Shown piece after piece: positions 9,094 through 18,099 of a stretch of 64,000 bases of DNA. Source of the stretch: Halohasta litchfieldiae (lineage in GTDB: Archaea > Halobacteriota > Halobacteria > Halobacteriales > Haloferacaceae); assembly GCF_002788215.1 (NCBI RefSeq), contig NZ_CP024845.1, positions 2,666,001 to 2,730,000 on the forward strand, read 5' to 3'. The notes beneath the pieces were generated by a model. That model saw only the letters and a list, made by a program, of their open reading frames with translations. It was not told where the DNA came from and searched no databases. The position numbers and the translations under genes are program-made. Every line of letters starts with the position of its first letter. Position 1 is the first letter of the stretch.

Positions 9094-11013
9094 ATGGCAA
9101 AACGCCATTCGGACGACTCCGGGCAGAAGGGACAGCTTAACAGACGAGATTATATGCGGCTCAGTGGTGCCGCAGTCGGTGCAGCCGCACTCGGTGGCGT
9201 CGGGGCAACGACGTCGGTCGCGGCGGCTCCCGAGACGGTCGTCGACCTCGGTCAGCAGGGATTGAGTCAGGGCGATACGATTGATCCGTATCTCGAGGAG
9301 TATGTCGACAACGGTGTCGAAGTACGCGTTCCCGAAGGCGAGTACGACTGGGATGGCGACGGGTTTACCGGCGCAACGAGGAATGCCGCCATTGTTGGCC
9401 AAGGCGAAGTTATTCTCAACAACGTCGCTGGCGACTACTACCAGACGATCAAGGCCAGTGGCACAGTCGAAATTCGGAACTTTACCATCCGAGGACGGGC
9501 AACCGGTAACAGTTCGCGATTCCGCCTCGATGCAGATGACGATGGTCACATCATCATTGACAACGTCAACTTCCCCGACGGTGGTGAAGAGGGCGCAGAG
9601 TCGAAAGCGTTCTACGCACCCCGCGACCACGCCGGTGTTATCGAGATCCGAAACTGCTACTACGCGAACTTCGACGACAACGGCATCTATGCGAGTTCGC
9701 CGGGCTACAGCGACGGAGCCGGTGGGCAGGTTATCGTCGAGAACTGCACCTCACACAACAACAATATCTCCGGCATCCGTATCGGATCACCTGACAGCAT
9801 CGTCAGAAACTGTCTCGTGATCAATGATAAGGCACCCCGGACAAGCCCGAGTGGATACCAGAACTCCCGTGGGATTCGTGTCCGTGCGCCCGGTGAGAAT
9901 CAGCTGATCGAGGACACCGAGATCATTCACTCCTACGATGGGGCCGGAATACCGATCCAGCTCCACGGGACTGCAGAAGGTGGATCTGGAACGATCAAAA
10001 ACGTTCGCATCCTGAACAACACGAGCAACGACGCGATTCAGGATCAGGAGGGCGAGACCGCCGAGACGTGGACCGGAACGAACATCGACATTACCGGCGA
10101 CGGAAACCTCAGCTACCCCTCGAACTTCGATGCCACGACCGGAAGCAGCGCCGAGGCACCAACTGGTGAGGATCCACAGGGCGACACGACGGTCGACACG
10201 TCTGACGACACTGATTCGACGGACTCGGACAGTTCGGATTCGTCTGGCAGCACCGGTTCAACCGATTCGGGCAGCTCAGAAGAGCCTGCTGAGGGTACTG
10301 ACCGACTCCTCGTGACGACGTCGCCATCCGACGGCGCAACCTACGAGTTTACAGCCAGCGGTGAGATCACGCCACGATACGATCTCGAACAGTACAATGC
10401 AAATGACGACTCGGTCGGCGAGAGTGCAAGCCAGAACGACGACGGCACTTGGACGGCTACCGGCGCGCTTTCGGGAGCCGGCTCCAGCGGCGACTCCTTC
10501 GATGTCGCAGGCGACATCACCGCCTTCTCCATTAGCGGTGACAGTGATGCCGTATCGCTGTTGCTCAACGGAACCGAGGTTTCGATGGACGATCTCCTCG
10601 TCGACCAGTCCAGCGGGGACGACCAACAGACCGACGACAGTTCCTCGGACGATAGTTCATCTGACGATGGTTCATCTGACGATGGTTCGTCGGATGATGG
10701 TTCGTCGGATGATGGTTCGTCGGATGATGGCTCGTCGGACGCAGGTGACCTCACCAACGTTCTCATGCTCGATGGCACGGTCAGCGACGACCTCGCCCAG
10801 TACAAAGTCGTTGTCAGTGGTCAGATCGAGCGGAGCGATTCGATCAGCTCGACCACCGACAGTCCATGGGACGAGATCGAGGACCGCGTCGACGAATCGA
10901 CCGCGACTGGCGTTGTCGCCAAAGGTATCGATGGCTACCGGTTCTCCGGCGAACTGGTCAGCTTCCAAGTCAAAGGTCACGTCGACCTCACCGTCGAACA
11001 GGCCACACAGTAG
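9094..11013 (+). CDS. Tat-exported right-handed beta-helix surface protein
   Basis: 639 residues. It has a Tat signal (Arg17-Arg18 in NRRDYMRLSG, cleavage expected after about residue 43). Residues about 45-345 form a parallel beta-helix of the pectate-lyase type, with repeating VEIRNF, IIDNVNF, IEIRNCYY and VIVENC strands. A Ser/Asp/Thr-rich linker follows (about 345-400), then two related beta-sandwich-like modules (about 405-510 and 550-635) separated by a DDGSS repeat linker. It is probably a secreted polysaccharide-binding or -cleaving protein; no catalytic triad can be assigned. A leaderless start is supported by the TATA box at 9064. Confidence 0.75.
   Translation: MAKRHSDDSGQKGQLNRRDYMRLSGAAVGAAALGGVGATTSVAAAPETVVDLGQQGLSQGDTIDPYLEEYVDNGVEVRVPEGEYDWDGDGFTGATRNAAIVGQGEVILNNVAGDYYQTIKASGTVEIRNFTIRGRATGNSSRFRLDADDDGHIIIDNVNFPDGGEEGAESKAFYAPRDHAGVIEIRNCYYANFDDNGIYASSPGYSDGAGGQVIVENCTSHNNNISGIRIGSPDSIVRNCLVINDKAPRTSPSGYQNSRGIRVRAPGENQLIEDTEIIHSYDGAGIPIQLHGTAEGGSGTIKNVRILNNTSNDAIQDQEGETAETWTGTNIDITGDGNLSYPSNFDATTGSSAEAPTGEDPQGDTTVDTSDDTDSTDSDSSDSSGSTGSTDSGSSEEPAEGTDRLLVTTSPSDGATYEFTASGEITPRYDLEQYNANDDSVGESASQNDDGTWTATGALSGAGSSGDSFDVAGDITAFSISGDSDAVSLLLNGTEVSMDDLLVDQSSGDDQQTDDSSSDDSSSDDGSSDDGSSDDGSSDDGSSDDGSSDAGDLTNVLMLDGTVSDDLAQYKVVVSGQIERSDSISSTTDSPWDEIEDRVDESTATGVVAKGIDGYRFSGELVSFQVKGHVDLTVEQATQ
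10633..10737 (+). repeat. seven 15-bp tandem repeats coding DDGSS linker
   Basis: Seven units of the form gatgatggttcgtcg, the last five almost identical, encode the acidic linker between the two C-terminal modules of the beta-helix protein. The near-identity at synonymous positions suggests recent slippage or unequal exchange, so copy number may vary between strains. Confidence 0.9.
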
Positions 11014-11017
11014 ATCC

Positions 11018-11230
11018 ATGTCCGCATACAGTGACTGGGAGTCCCTTTCGGCGGACCCGGATCCGAAGGACGACCTCGGATACGACGGCACCGAATGGGA
11101 CGTCATTCGAACGACGCAAAAAGAGAGCTCTCATCTGCTCTTTTTGCCCCAAGACGAGCAACTCCTGAAACAGGAAGCGTTCGTGATTGTCAACGAATCA
11201 TCGGTTGTCGACATCTCGACCCACCGCTGA
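11018..11230 (+). CDS. 70-residue hypothetical protein, cotranscribed
   Basis: Begins MSAYSDWESLS and ends NESSVVDISTHR; acidic, with a hydrophobic core LLFLPQDEQLL. The start lies 4 bp after the beta-helix stop, so cotranscription is likely. Small haloarchaeal conserved proteins of this size are common, but no family can be named from sequence. Nothing recognisable lies between it and the next gene (11231-11374). Confidence 0.6.
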   Translation: MSAYSDWESLSADPDPKDDLGYDGTEWDVIRTTQKESSHLLFLPQDEQLLKQEAFVIVNESSVVDISTHR

Positions 11231-11374
11231 CTGATACCGTCTGCTGTAGACGGGTCCCGCCCAGTTGAGCGGTCAAGACGTACCTTCCGACTGCAAACCG
11301 TCTGAGCGATCCCTGGGTAGGGGTTTTGGACGGTTCGATCTTGTCCCACACTGCTGGGATCTTTGTTTTGTCTT

Positions 11375-12040
11375 TTAGCTAGTTTCGTGACTGACATGGA
11401 TCTCGTACGGTAGTGTCGGATGTGAATGTCGACCGGGGGTCGCGGACTCCTCGACGATGGTCGCCGAAATCGGCGCGATATCGGCCGTTCGGTCGGTCGG
11501 ATACCAGGCTCGACCAACCGGGATCACCACAAACCGGGCATGTCGGTCGCCAACCCACCCGAAGGTATCGCTCGGTGAGCCCCACGCCGAAAGCCCGACA
11601 GTCGCTTCGAGCCAGTCGACGAGCGCCAATGGCTCGGGAGCCGGCAGGCCGACCTCGGTTACCCCGTCGAAAACTCCTTTTGAGTCCGGTTCTTGGCGTG
11701 GATCACCCACATAACAAAGTCCTTCGAGCACGTTGGCCGCCGGGTCCTCGAAGTAGATCGCTGTCGCATCCAGAAACTCGAACCACCGACTCGGCTCGCC
11801 ATCGATAGGAACCATTGGTACGCGGTCGACCAGCCAGTCGACAGCCGCCTCGGGATCGGCGAGGAGCCGAACTGCCAGATGCACCGGCGGAGTCCCGCTG
11901 TGTTCGGTGAACTGCAGGGTTGTCTCGCCAAGCCGAACCTGTGATTCTGCCGCCGGACCGCCGTCACCGAACCGCTCGCCGTACCACCTACTCAGGGATT
12001 CGGGATCAGCCGCCGGAACGCCTACCCGTTCGAACTTCAT
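11375..12040 (-). CDS. VOC (glyoxalase/bleomycin-resistance) superfamily protein
   Basis: 221 residues with two beta-alpha-beta-beta-beta halves. The first begins MKFERVGVPAADPESLSRWYGERFG and later has IYFEDPAANVLEG; the second begins VTEVGLPAPEPLALVDWLE. These are typical vicinal oxygen chelate folds. Metal ligands are only partly recognisable, so enzymatic activity and substrate are unknown. It is probably a monomer with two modules. Its start is 59 bp from the Lhr stop, in the same direction. Confidence 0.75.
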   Translation of the reverse strand: MKFERVGVPAADPESLSRWYGERFGDGGPAAESQVRLGETTLQFTEHSGTPPVHLAVRLLADPEAAVDWLVDRVPMVPIDGEPSRWFEFLDATAIYFEDPAANVLEGLCYVGDPRQEPDSKGVFDGVTEVGLPAPEPLALVDWLEATVGLSAWGSPSDTFGWVGDRHARFVVIPVGRAWYPTDRTADIAPISATIVEESATPGRHSHPTLPYEIHVSHETS

Positions 12041-12088
12041 TGGTGGTGGTTCGTTTGATAGGCGCTTGTAGATGGTGGCTCCGACGCA

Positions 12089-12103
12089 GTAGGCAGCGAC
12101 TAC
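12089..12103. repeat. GTAG-N7-CTAC palindrome, copy 2
   Basis: GTAGGCAGCGACTAC overlaps the TAG stop of the Lhr helicase gene (minus strand) and lies about 50 bp upstream of the VOC gene start. Confidence 0.6.
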
Positions 12104-14871
12104 TCGGTTTCGAGGGCGTCGACCTGGTCTTCACCATCGATTTCAGCGAGCACTCGATCATGGAACTCTTGGAGCACCGCACTTTCGTCCTCGGCGAGCA
12201 CCACATCGCTGGCCATCAGTGTCGCCAAGCCGAACGCCCGCGGGCTTGGGGAGTCGACGGTGTGAGACACGATTTCTATATCGCCATCGTCGACCGCCTG
12301 TAGGACCTGCTTAATTCCAGTTATGTTGAGCTTGTCCTCCATGATTTCCCGGTAGGTCTCCTCGATGACAGCAAACGAGTCGAGGTTCTGAGCGAACGAC
12401 AGCAGCATCTCGCTGGAGACCTGCTGTTGGGCGGCGGATTTCTCGTAGCCCTTGTACCGTTTGAGAATCATCAGCGACCGAGTCGCGTTGATACGGAAAT
12501 ACCGCTGGAGCAGATCGGTCCCGTCGAGCGCTGACCGGAGATCAGCGGTGATCGCATCTGGATCAAGTTCCTGAATGATTCCTGCGACGTCGACCTTCCG
12601 ATTCAGCGGCATCTGGATCGAAAACCCGTTGTCGGCGACCGCAACCTGAACATTCGTCGTCGCGTGTTGGGCACAGTGGTAGGCGACGAGCCGCGAGAGG
12701 CCATCGTTGAACGCCCGGCCGTAGTTCGAGTGGATATAAAATCGACGCCGGTACTCGGTGCGGTCGATCTCGGTCTCGATGACGATCCGTTGGTCGGTGC
12801 TAATCGAATCCTCGCCGAGATACCGTTGCTGTTCATCGAACAGTCGACTGATCGCCCGAACGCTGTGTTCGTCTATCGGGAACTCCCGAAGCCACGCTCT
12901 GAGCCCCTCGATCCCGCCAGCGTCGAACCGGTCGGCAAGCTCGCGCTGGAAGTCGATGATTGCCCGGCCTAAATCGTACGACAGCGGGAGTCGTTCGGAG
13001 AACCACGACGGAACGGTCGGCCGCGCGGACGTTGGGTCGACGTACACCTTCGAGCCGCGCCGGTAGCTGTATTCGAAGTTCTGGCCGCCGAGAACGAACA
13101 CGTCGCCGGGGTCGATGGTGTCGAGATACCCCTCATCGAGCGTGCCAACCCACTCCTTGTCACTCCGTGTATGGACCGCACAGCTGAAGGAGTCCGGAAT
13201 CGTCCCGATATTGGTCATATAAATCACGCGGGCGAGTCGACCGCGCTTGCCGATCAGCGGCTCGCCGACCGGGAACTCCTCGTAGTGATGCTCGCCATCC
13301 GGCCGGTCGTTGGTATCTCGCCAAATCTTCGCGTAGACGTTTTTGTCTTCAAGCCCGGGGTAGTCAGACGTCAAATACCGCATCAGTCGTTCCCAGTCGG
13401 TCGGATCGAAGTTACGGTAGGGATAGGCCTGCCGAAGAGTCGACTTGAGATCGTCCTCCCGCCAGACGCGGTTTATCGCCATCCCGTAGACGTGTTGGGC
13501 GGCGACATCCGCCGCGTTGTCCGGGATGAACACGCGGTCGACGAACCCCTCCTCGGCCTTGTTGAGCATCACCGCACACTCGATGAGCTCGTCGCGGTCC
13601 AAGGCGATGACGCGTCCTGTTACGGTCTGGCCGAGTTGGTGGCCCGCCCGGCCAACGCGCTGGAGGAGCGAAGCAACGGATTTCGGCGAGCCGATCTGGA
13701 CCACCAGATCGATGTGGGGCATATCGATCCCGAGTTCGAGACTGGTCGAAGTGGTCACCACGTCCAACTCGCCGGCCTTCAATCCCTCTTCGATTGCTTT
13801 GCGCCGATCTTTCGAGAGACTCCCATGGTGACAGCCGGAGTTAGCCTCACCATACTCGTCTGGAAACCGTTCTCGGAGCGTCTTCAGCACGCGTTCTGCA
13901 CCCGACCGCGTGTTGGTAAAGACGAGCGTGTTGGTGTGGTCGTCGACGAGTTCGTGGAGGCGGTCATAAAACCGATTCTGGATCGTCTCTCTGGGGGTGT
14001 TGATCAGGTCGTCGGTCGGACATTCGAGTTCCATATCGAACTCCCGGACGAACCGACTGTCGACCAGTTCGTACTCCCGCGGTGGGCCACCCGGCTCTTT
14101 GCGACCAACGAGGAACTCCGCAACCGTCGACAGCGGTTCGACGGTGGCCGAACAGCCGATCCGGGTCGGTGAACTCTCGGCCATCTTTTCGAGCCGTTCC
14201 AACGAGACCGAGAGATGTGTCCCGCGTTTGTTTTCGGCCAGACTGTGGATTTCGTCGACGATCACGTACTCGACGTTTTCGAGTTTCTTCTTGAATTTCG
14301 GGGAGTTCAGCAAGATTGCCAGCGTTTCGGGGGTCGTGTTGAGGATGTGTGGCGTCTCGTGTAACATCTGCTGGCGGGCCGCGCTATCGGTGTCACCATG
14401 GCGAATCGCGTGTCGGAGCTCGGTGTCGACGCCTGCCTCGGCCAGCCGGTCCGAGATCCCGTCCAACGGAACAGTCAGATTCCGGTGGATGTCGTTGGCC
14501 AGCGACTTCAGTGGCGAAATATAGAGACAGTACACCGAGTTGTCGAGGCCATCTTCTTCGGCTTGATCCCGGCGAAACAGTTCATTAATGATCGCCGCAA
14601 ACGACGCCAGCGTCTTGCCGGAGCCGGTCGGCGCACAGATCAGAGCGTTTTCCTCGTCGTGGATGTGTGGAACCGCGCCGCGTTGTGGTGGGGTAAAGAA
14701 GCCGCCGTTGTCGCCGACGAACGCGCCGAACTCCTCGACCCACCACTCGCGTACTGCCGGCTCGAACAGGTCCAGCACGTCCTCGTCGGCGATGTCGACT
14801 GTCTCCGGATCGAACTCGTAGTCGGCGTCGGCTGCTGCCGTACGGAGAAGGTCGCGACCGGAGGTGGCCAT
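12100..14871 (-). CDS. lhr: Lhr-family ATP-dependent DNA helicase
   Basis: 923 residues, the usual archaeal Lhr core length. Visible motifs are Walker A APTGSGKT (about residues 80-87), DEIHSLAENKRG (motif II, about 215), the CSATV motif III, and a RecA2 domain with TSTSLELGIDMPHID and VGRAGHQ (motif VI). The C-terminal winged-helix and beta-barrel region (after about residue 480) contains the EYSYRRGSKVYVDP stretch. Lhr proteins are 3'-5' translocases linked to DNA repair and replication stress. The start at ATG 14871 gives MATSGRDLLR and faces the MBL gene. Confidence 0.88.
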   Translation of the reverse strand: MATSGRDLLRTAAADADYEFDPETVDIADEDVLDLFEPAVREWWVEEFGAFVGDNGGFFTPPQRGAVPHIHDEENALICAPTGSGKTLASFAAIINELFRRDQAEEDGLDNSVYCLYISPLKSLANDIHRNLTVPLDGISDRLAEAGVDTELRHAIRHGDTDSAARQQMLHETPHILNTTPETLAILLNSPKFKKKLENVEYVIVDEIHSLAENKRGTHLSVSLERLEKMAESSPTRIGCSATVEPLSTVAEFLVGRKEPGGPPREYELVDSRFVREFDMELECPTDDLINTPRETIQNRFYDRLHELVDDHTNTLVFTNTRSGAERVLKTLRERFPDEYGEANSGCHHGSLSKDRRKAIEEGLKAGELDVVTTSTSLELGIDMPHIDLVVQIGSPKSVASLLQRVGRAGHQLGQTVTGRVIALDRDELIECAVMLNKAEEGFVDRVFIPDNAADVAAQHVYGMAINRVWREDDLKSTLRQAYPYRNFDPTDWERLMRYLTSDYPGLEDKNVYAKIWRDTNDRPDGEHHYEEFPVGEPLIGKRGRLARVIYMTNIGTIPDSFSCAVHTRSDKEWVGTLDEGYLDTIDPGDVFVLGGQNFEYSYRRGSKVYVDPTSARPTVPSWFSERLPLSYDLGRAIIDFQRELADRFDAGGIEGLRAWLREFPIDEHSVRAISRLFDEQQRYLGEDSISTDQRIVIETEIDRTEYRRRFYIHSNYGRAFNDGLSRLVAYHCAQHATTNVQVAVADNGFSIQMPLNRKVDVAGIIQELDPDAITADLRSALDGTDLLQRYFRINATRSLMILKRYKGYEKSAAQQQVSSEMLLSFAQNLDSFAVIEETYREIMEDKLNITGIKQVLQAVDDGDIEIVSHTVDSPSPRAFGLATLMASDVVLAEDESAVLQEFHDRVLAEIDGEDQVDALETE

Positions 14872-14960
14872 CTTGCCAGAGAGTGGCGCTCGCCGCCTAA
14901 GTCGGTTGTGTTGGCTGTCCCCCCACGATCCGAACCCCTTTGCAGGACGGCGATGTTCGG

Positions 14961-15722
14961 ATGAGTATGCAGGTTACGTTTCTCGGAACGGGAAGCGCAC
15001 TGCCGACTGGGAGCCGGATGCAGACCGGGGTCCTGCTGTCGGCTGGTAGGCAGTCCCTACTAGTGGACTGTGGAAGCGGTATTCTCCACCGGCTGGCGAA
15101 CACCGAGACCGGCTATGAAGGCGTCAGTAGCGTGCTGCTCACTCACCACCATCTCGACCACGTCGCCGATCTGTTGCCGCTGTTGAAAGCCCGGTGGCTC
15201 GCCGGCGAAGAACACCTCGAAATCGTCGGCCCGCAGGGAACCAAGGAGTTGGTCGACGGACTGCTATCGCTCCATGACTATCTGGATGGTCGAATCGATC
15301 TCCAGATGCGGGAAGTGACTGCCGGCCACTCCTTCGAGATTGCGGGATTCAGCGTTGAAGGGTACGAAACCAGACACTCGATGGACGGGTTGGCCTATCG
15401 ATTTGCCGAGGCCGACGACGAGCAGCCACTGTTCGCGTTCAGCAGCGACACGGAGGCGTTCACCGGATTAGGGCGGTTCGCCAGTGGTTGTCGGGTTCTG
15501 GCCCACGATTGTTCGTTCCCCGACGGGGTCGACGTGTCGGGCCACCCGACTCCCACACAGTTGGGTGACGCACTGGCTGACTGCGAGGTCGACCGCCTCT
15601 ACCTAACGCATCTCTACCCCCACACCGAGGGAAAACACGACGAAATGCGCCAGGCAATCGCCTGCGGTGGGTTCGACGGCGAGATCCGGTTCGCCCGCGA
15701 CGGGCTGCGTGTCGACCTCTAA
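14961..15722 (+). CDS. MBL-fold metallohydrolase (RNase Z-like)
   Basis: 253 residues starting MSMQVTFLGTGSA at ATG 14961. The zinc motif THHHLDH is near residue 60, with further ligands in FSSDTEAF, LAHDCSF and the terminal LTHLYPH. The opening FLGTGSALPTGSRMQTG is typical of tRNase Z/arylsulfatase-like MBL enzymes, but the RNase Z exosite arm is not evident, so the substrate is open. A GTAG-N7-CTAC palindrome occurs inside the gene at 15046-15060. Confidence 0.75.
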   Translation: MSMQVTFLGTGSALPTGSRMQTGVLLSAGRQSLLVDCGSGILHRLANTETGYEGVSSVLLTHHHLDHVADLLPLLKARWLAGEEHLEIVGPQGTKELVDGLLSLHDYLDGRIDLQMREVTAGHSFEIAGFSVEGYETRHSMDGLAYRFAEADDEQPLFAFSSDTEAFTGLGRFASGCRVLAHDCSFPDGVDVSGHPTPTQLGDALADCEVDRLYLTHLYPHTEGKHDEMRQAIACGGFDGEIRFARDGLRVDL

Positions 15723-15775
15723 ACTCGGTAGGAAGATCATATATCAGCGATACTGTGTTAGTCTCGGGCAGAGAT

Positions 15776-16459
15776 ATGGGGACGAGCGGGGAGCCGACAG
15801 TTAGCTTCATCATACCGGCACGGAACGAGACGTCGTATCTGCCGGCTACCCTTGAGAGTCTGGCACGGCTGAAGACCACTGTCGAGTACGAGCAGATCGT
15901 TGTCGACGGAAAAAGCGACGACGGGACACCGGAGATTGCCCGCGAGTACGACACTCGTCTGATTGCGGGAACGGGAACTGGACAGGGTGACGACCGGCAT
16001 CTGGGTGTGGAGGCGGCGTCGGGTCGCTGGCTGGCGTTTATCGATGCCGACACCTGTGTTCGGTAGTATCTGGAGACGATGCTGTCGTTCGTCGACGACC
16101 ACGGACTCAAAGGCGCGGGGTCTCGGTGCCGTGTCAGCGGTGGCTGGCGAACCGTCCCGATTGAGTGGCTGTTTAATCACGTCCTACCGTAGTTGTCTCC
16201 GCCGCCGTTTCCGGGGTTCAACGTATTTGTCGACCGTGCGGCCTACTTCGAAACCGGCGGGTTTCGGAGCAGTCCGAACGAAGATATGACCTTCAGCCGC
16301 AAGTTCGGCACCCGGTATCCGACCGGTTGTGTTGGTCGAAACGTCGGGTCGACGCTGTATATCGAGGACGATGGCGTCGGTATCCCCGAAGACGAACGCA
16401 ACGTCGACGAAACTGTGACGTGCTCACCACGCAGAAGCCCAGGGTTACATCTCGAATAG
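15776..16459 (+). pseudogene. glycosyltransferase family 2 remnant with two in-frame TAG stops
   Basis: The start MGTSGEPTVSFIIPARNET is a classic GT2 opening, followed by VDGKSDDGT and the nucleotide-sugar motif FIDADT. A TAG at 16064-16066 stops the frame, yet the same frame continues with YLETMLSF to a second TAG at 16190-16192, then PFPGFNVFVDRAAYFETGGF and NEDMTFSRKFG, both expected downstream in GT2 enzymes. Both stops could come from single C-to-T changes in CAG. After about 16330 the match fades, so a further frameshift is possible. It is likely nonfunctional. Confidence 0.75.
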
Positions 16460-16812
16460 TCCGTACCATATGACTACGTAGATATGAATATGATTTTATG
16501 ACGACATCAAAAACAGTCTTTTCTACCGCGCCCGAGTGCACCAATCATTTTACTGCCACTATTTTTATTTATTTACTGACACTAATGAAAAATCCGAGAG
16601 ATAAATGTTTGTATATAATATAACAAATATTTACTCAGTTCTGAATGAAAGATTTTTAGGCAGTGAAAATATATAATTGAAAAACATTATTAAATACATA
16701 TTATTTACATTGGTTTTTATCCAGTGATTATTAATGTGGGTTTTCACCACTCACGGATGCAGTAATTTACCGTGCCGACAGCAGACTCTGTCGGATCCAA
16801 CGGTGACATACC
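16460..16812. promoter_or_regulatory. AT-rich leader upstream of the carbohydrate ABC operon
   Basis: A gene-free stretch whose core (about 16545-16735) is extremely AT-rich, with many TATA-like strings. attattaat at 16727-16735 would place transcription near 16757. A GGTGA at 16801-16805, about 7 bases before ATG 16813, resembles a Shine-Dalgarno site, so this operon may have a leader, unlike most genes here. No riboswitch fold is recognised. It could also be the scar of an inserted element. Confidence 0.5.
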
Positions 16813-18084
16813 ATGACAGGAAACCAACCGAAGATCTCGCGTCGTACTGCGCTGAAAACAACGGGCGTTGCTGTTGCAACCGGGTTGGCAGGCTGCACCG
16901 GAAACGGCAGCGAGGGCGCTTCGAACCAGTTGGAACTGTTGCACGCGTGGTCCTCCGGCGACGGAAACGCGGCCATTGCCGCACTCATCGAGGGGTTCCA
17001 GGAGGAACACCCCGACATCGAATTCGCAGAAGAGCCGGTCAACGGCGCGGCCCGCGGCAACCTCGATCAGGTCATGCAAAACCGGTTGCAGGCCAACGAC
17101 CCACCCAGTACGTTCCAGACGTGGCCGGGCAAAACCCTCGGGAAGTTCGGGGGCGCGTACGAAGACATCGAGGGCGACGTGTGGAACGACGACCTCAAGG
17201 AGAACTACCTTTCGGGTCCACAGGCACAAGCCCAGTACGACGGCAGCTACGTCACCGTCCCGCTGAACATCCACCGAATCAACAACCTGTTTTACAACAC
17301 GGCTGTCCTCGACGAGGCCGGCGTCGACCCCGAGAGCCTCTCGTCGCCGAGCGACGTGGTCGACGCCTGCGCGACGATTGACGAGAACACCGACGCCGTC
17401 CCCTTCGCCCACCAGACCAGCGGGGCGTGGTCGACAACCCAACTGTGGGAGACGATCCTGCTGGCACAGGCCGGGATCGAAGGCTACGAGGCGTTTATCA
17501 ACGGGAACGGCGACAGCGGGCAGGTCCAAGACGCACTGCAGTCGGTCGTCGACCTCAGCGAGTACTACCCGAGTGACTCCTCGTCGATCTCACTCACGGA
17601 GGCCAACACGATGGTCATGGAAGGCGACGCCGCGTTCATCCATCAGGGAGACTGGGCGGCAGGTGCCTACGGTGGCAACGACGAGTTCAATTACGGCGAG
17701 GACTGGGGCCACGTTACCTACCCCGGAAGCGAGGGGAGCTACCTGCTAAACATGGACTCGTTCCCGTACCTCGCCAACAATCCCTCACCGGAGGCGACCA
17801 AACAGTTCCTCAGCTACTGCGGCACTGCCGAGGCACAGGTGTTGTTCAACGCCGAAAAGGGGTCGATCCCGCCGCGGAGCGACGCCGACGTGTCCAGTCT
17901 CAACCAGTTCCAGCAGGACCAGTTCGAGGACTTCAACGCCGCCGACAGCCAGCCGCCGTCGGTCGAGCACGGACTGGCCGTCTCGCCGGGGGTCAAAACC
18001 AACATCAGCAGCGCCTTCAGCGGCTTCCTCGAAAGCGCCGATCCGGCCTCGACGGCCGACGACCTCATCGGATCGTTCAACTAG
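16813..18084 (+). CDS. sugar ABC transporter substrate-binding lipoprotein
   Basis: 423 residues. It has a Tat signal (SRRTALKTTG, Arg10-Arg11) and lipobox LAGC with the lipidated cysteine at about 28. The mature protein is a family 1 extracellular solute-binding protein: AALIEGFQEEHPDIEF near the N-terminus and FIHQGDWAAGAYG in the middle. The closest recognised functional type is the haloarchaeal glucose/oligosaccharide binder. It heads a four-gene operon with two permeases and an ATPase. The cargo cannot be settled from sequence. Confidence 0.85.
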   Translation: MTGNQPKISRRTALKTTGVAVATGLAGCTGNGSEGASNQLELLHAWSSGDGNAAIAALIEGFQEEHPDIEFAEEPVNGAARGNLDQVMQNRLQANDPPSTFQTWPGKTLGKFGGAYEDIEGDVWNDDLKENYLSGPQAQAQYDGSYVTVPLNIHRINNLFYNTAVLDEAGVDPESLSSPSDVVDACATIDENTDAVPFAHQTSGAWSTTQLWETILLAQAGIEGYEAFINGNGDSGQVQDALQSVVDLSEYYPSDSSSISLTEANTMVMEGDAAFIHQGDWAAGAYGGNDEFNYGEDWGHVTYPGSEGSYLLNMDSFPYLANNPSPEATKQFLSYCGTAEAQVLFNAEKGSIPPRSDADVSSLNQFQQDQFEDFNAADSQPPSVEHGLAVSPGVKTNISSAFSGFLESADPASTADDLIGSFN

Positions 18085-18099
18085 TTGCCCTCTCTCACC

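Noticed and set aside
10633-10737. CRISPR-like short repeats
   Set aside because: Units are contiguous, have no spacers, and are in frame within a protein linker.
13171-14172. Long plus-strand ORF opposite the Lhr gene
   Set aside because: A shadow frame created by GTCGAC-rich codons; no family motif and no promoter.
16064-16192. Two in-frame TAG codons as possible pyrrolysine or suppressed stops
   Set aside because: No pyl genes or suppressor tRNA are visible here, haloarchaea normally lack pyrrolysine, and the C-terminal match also decays; pseudogene is simpler.
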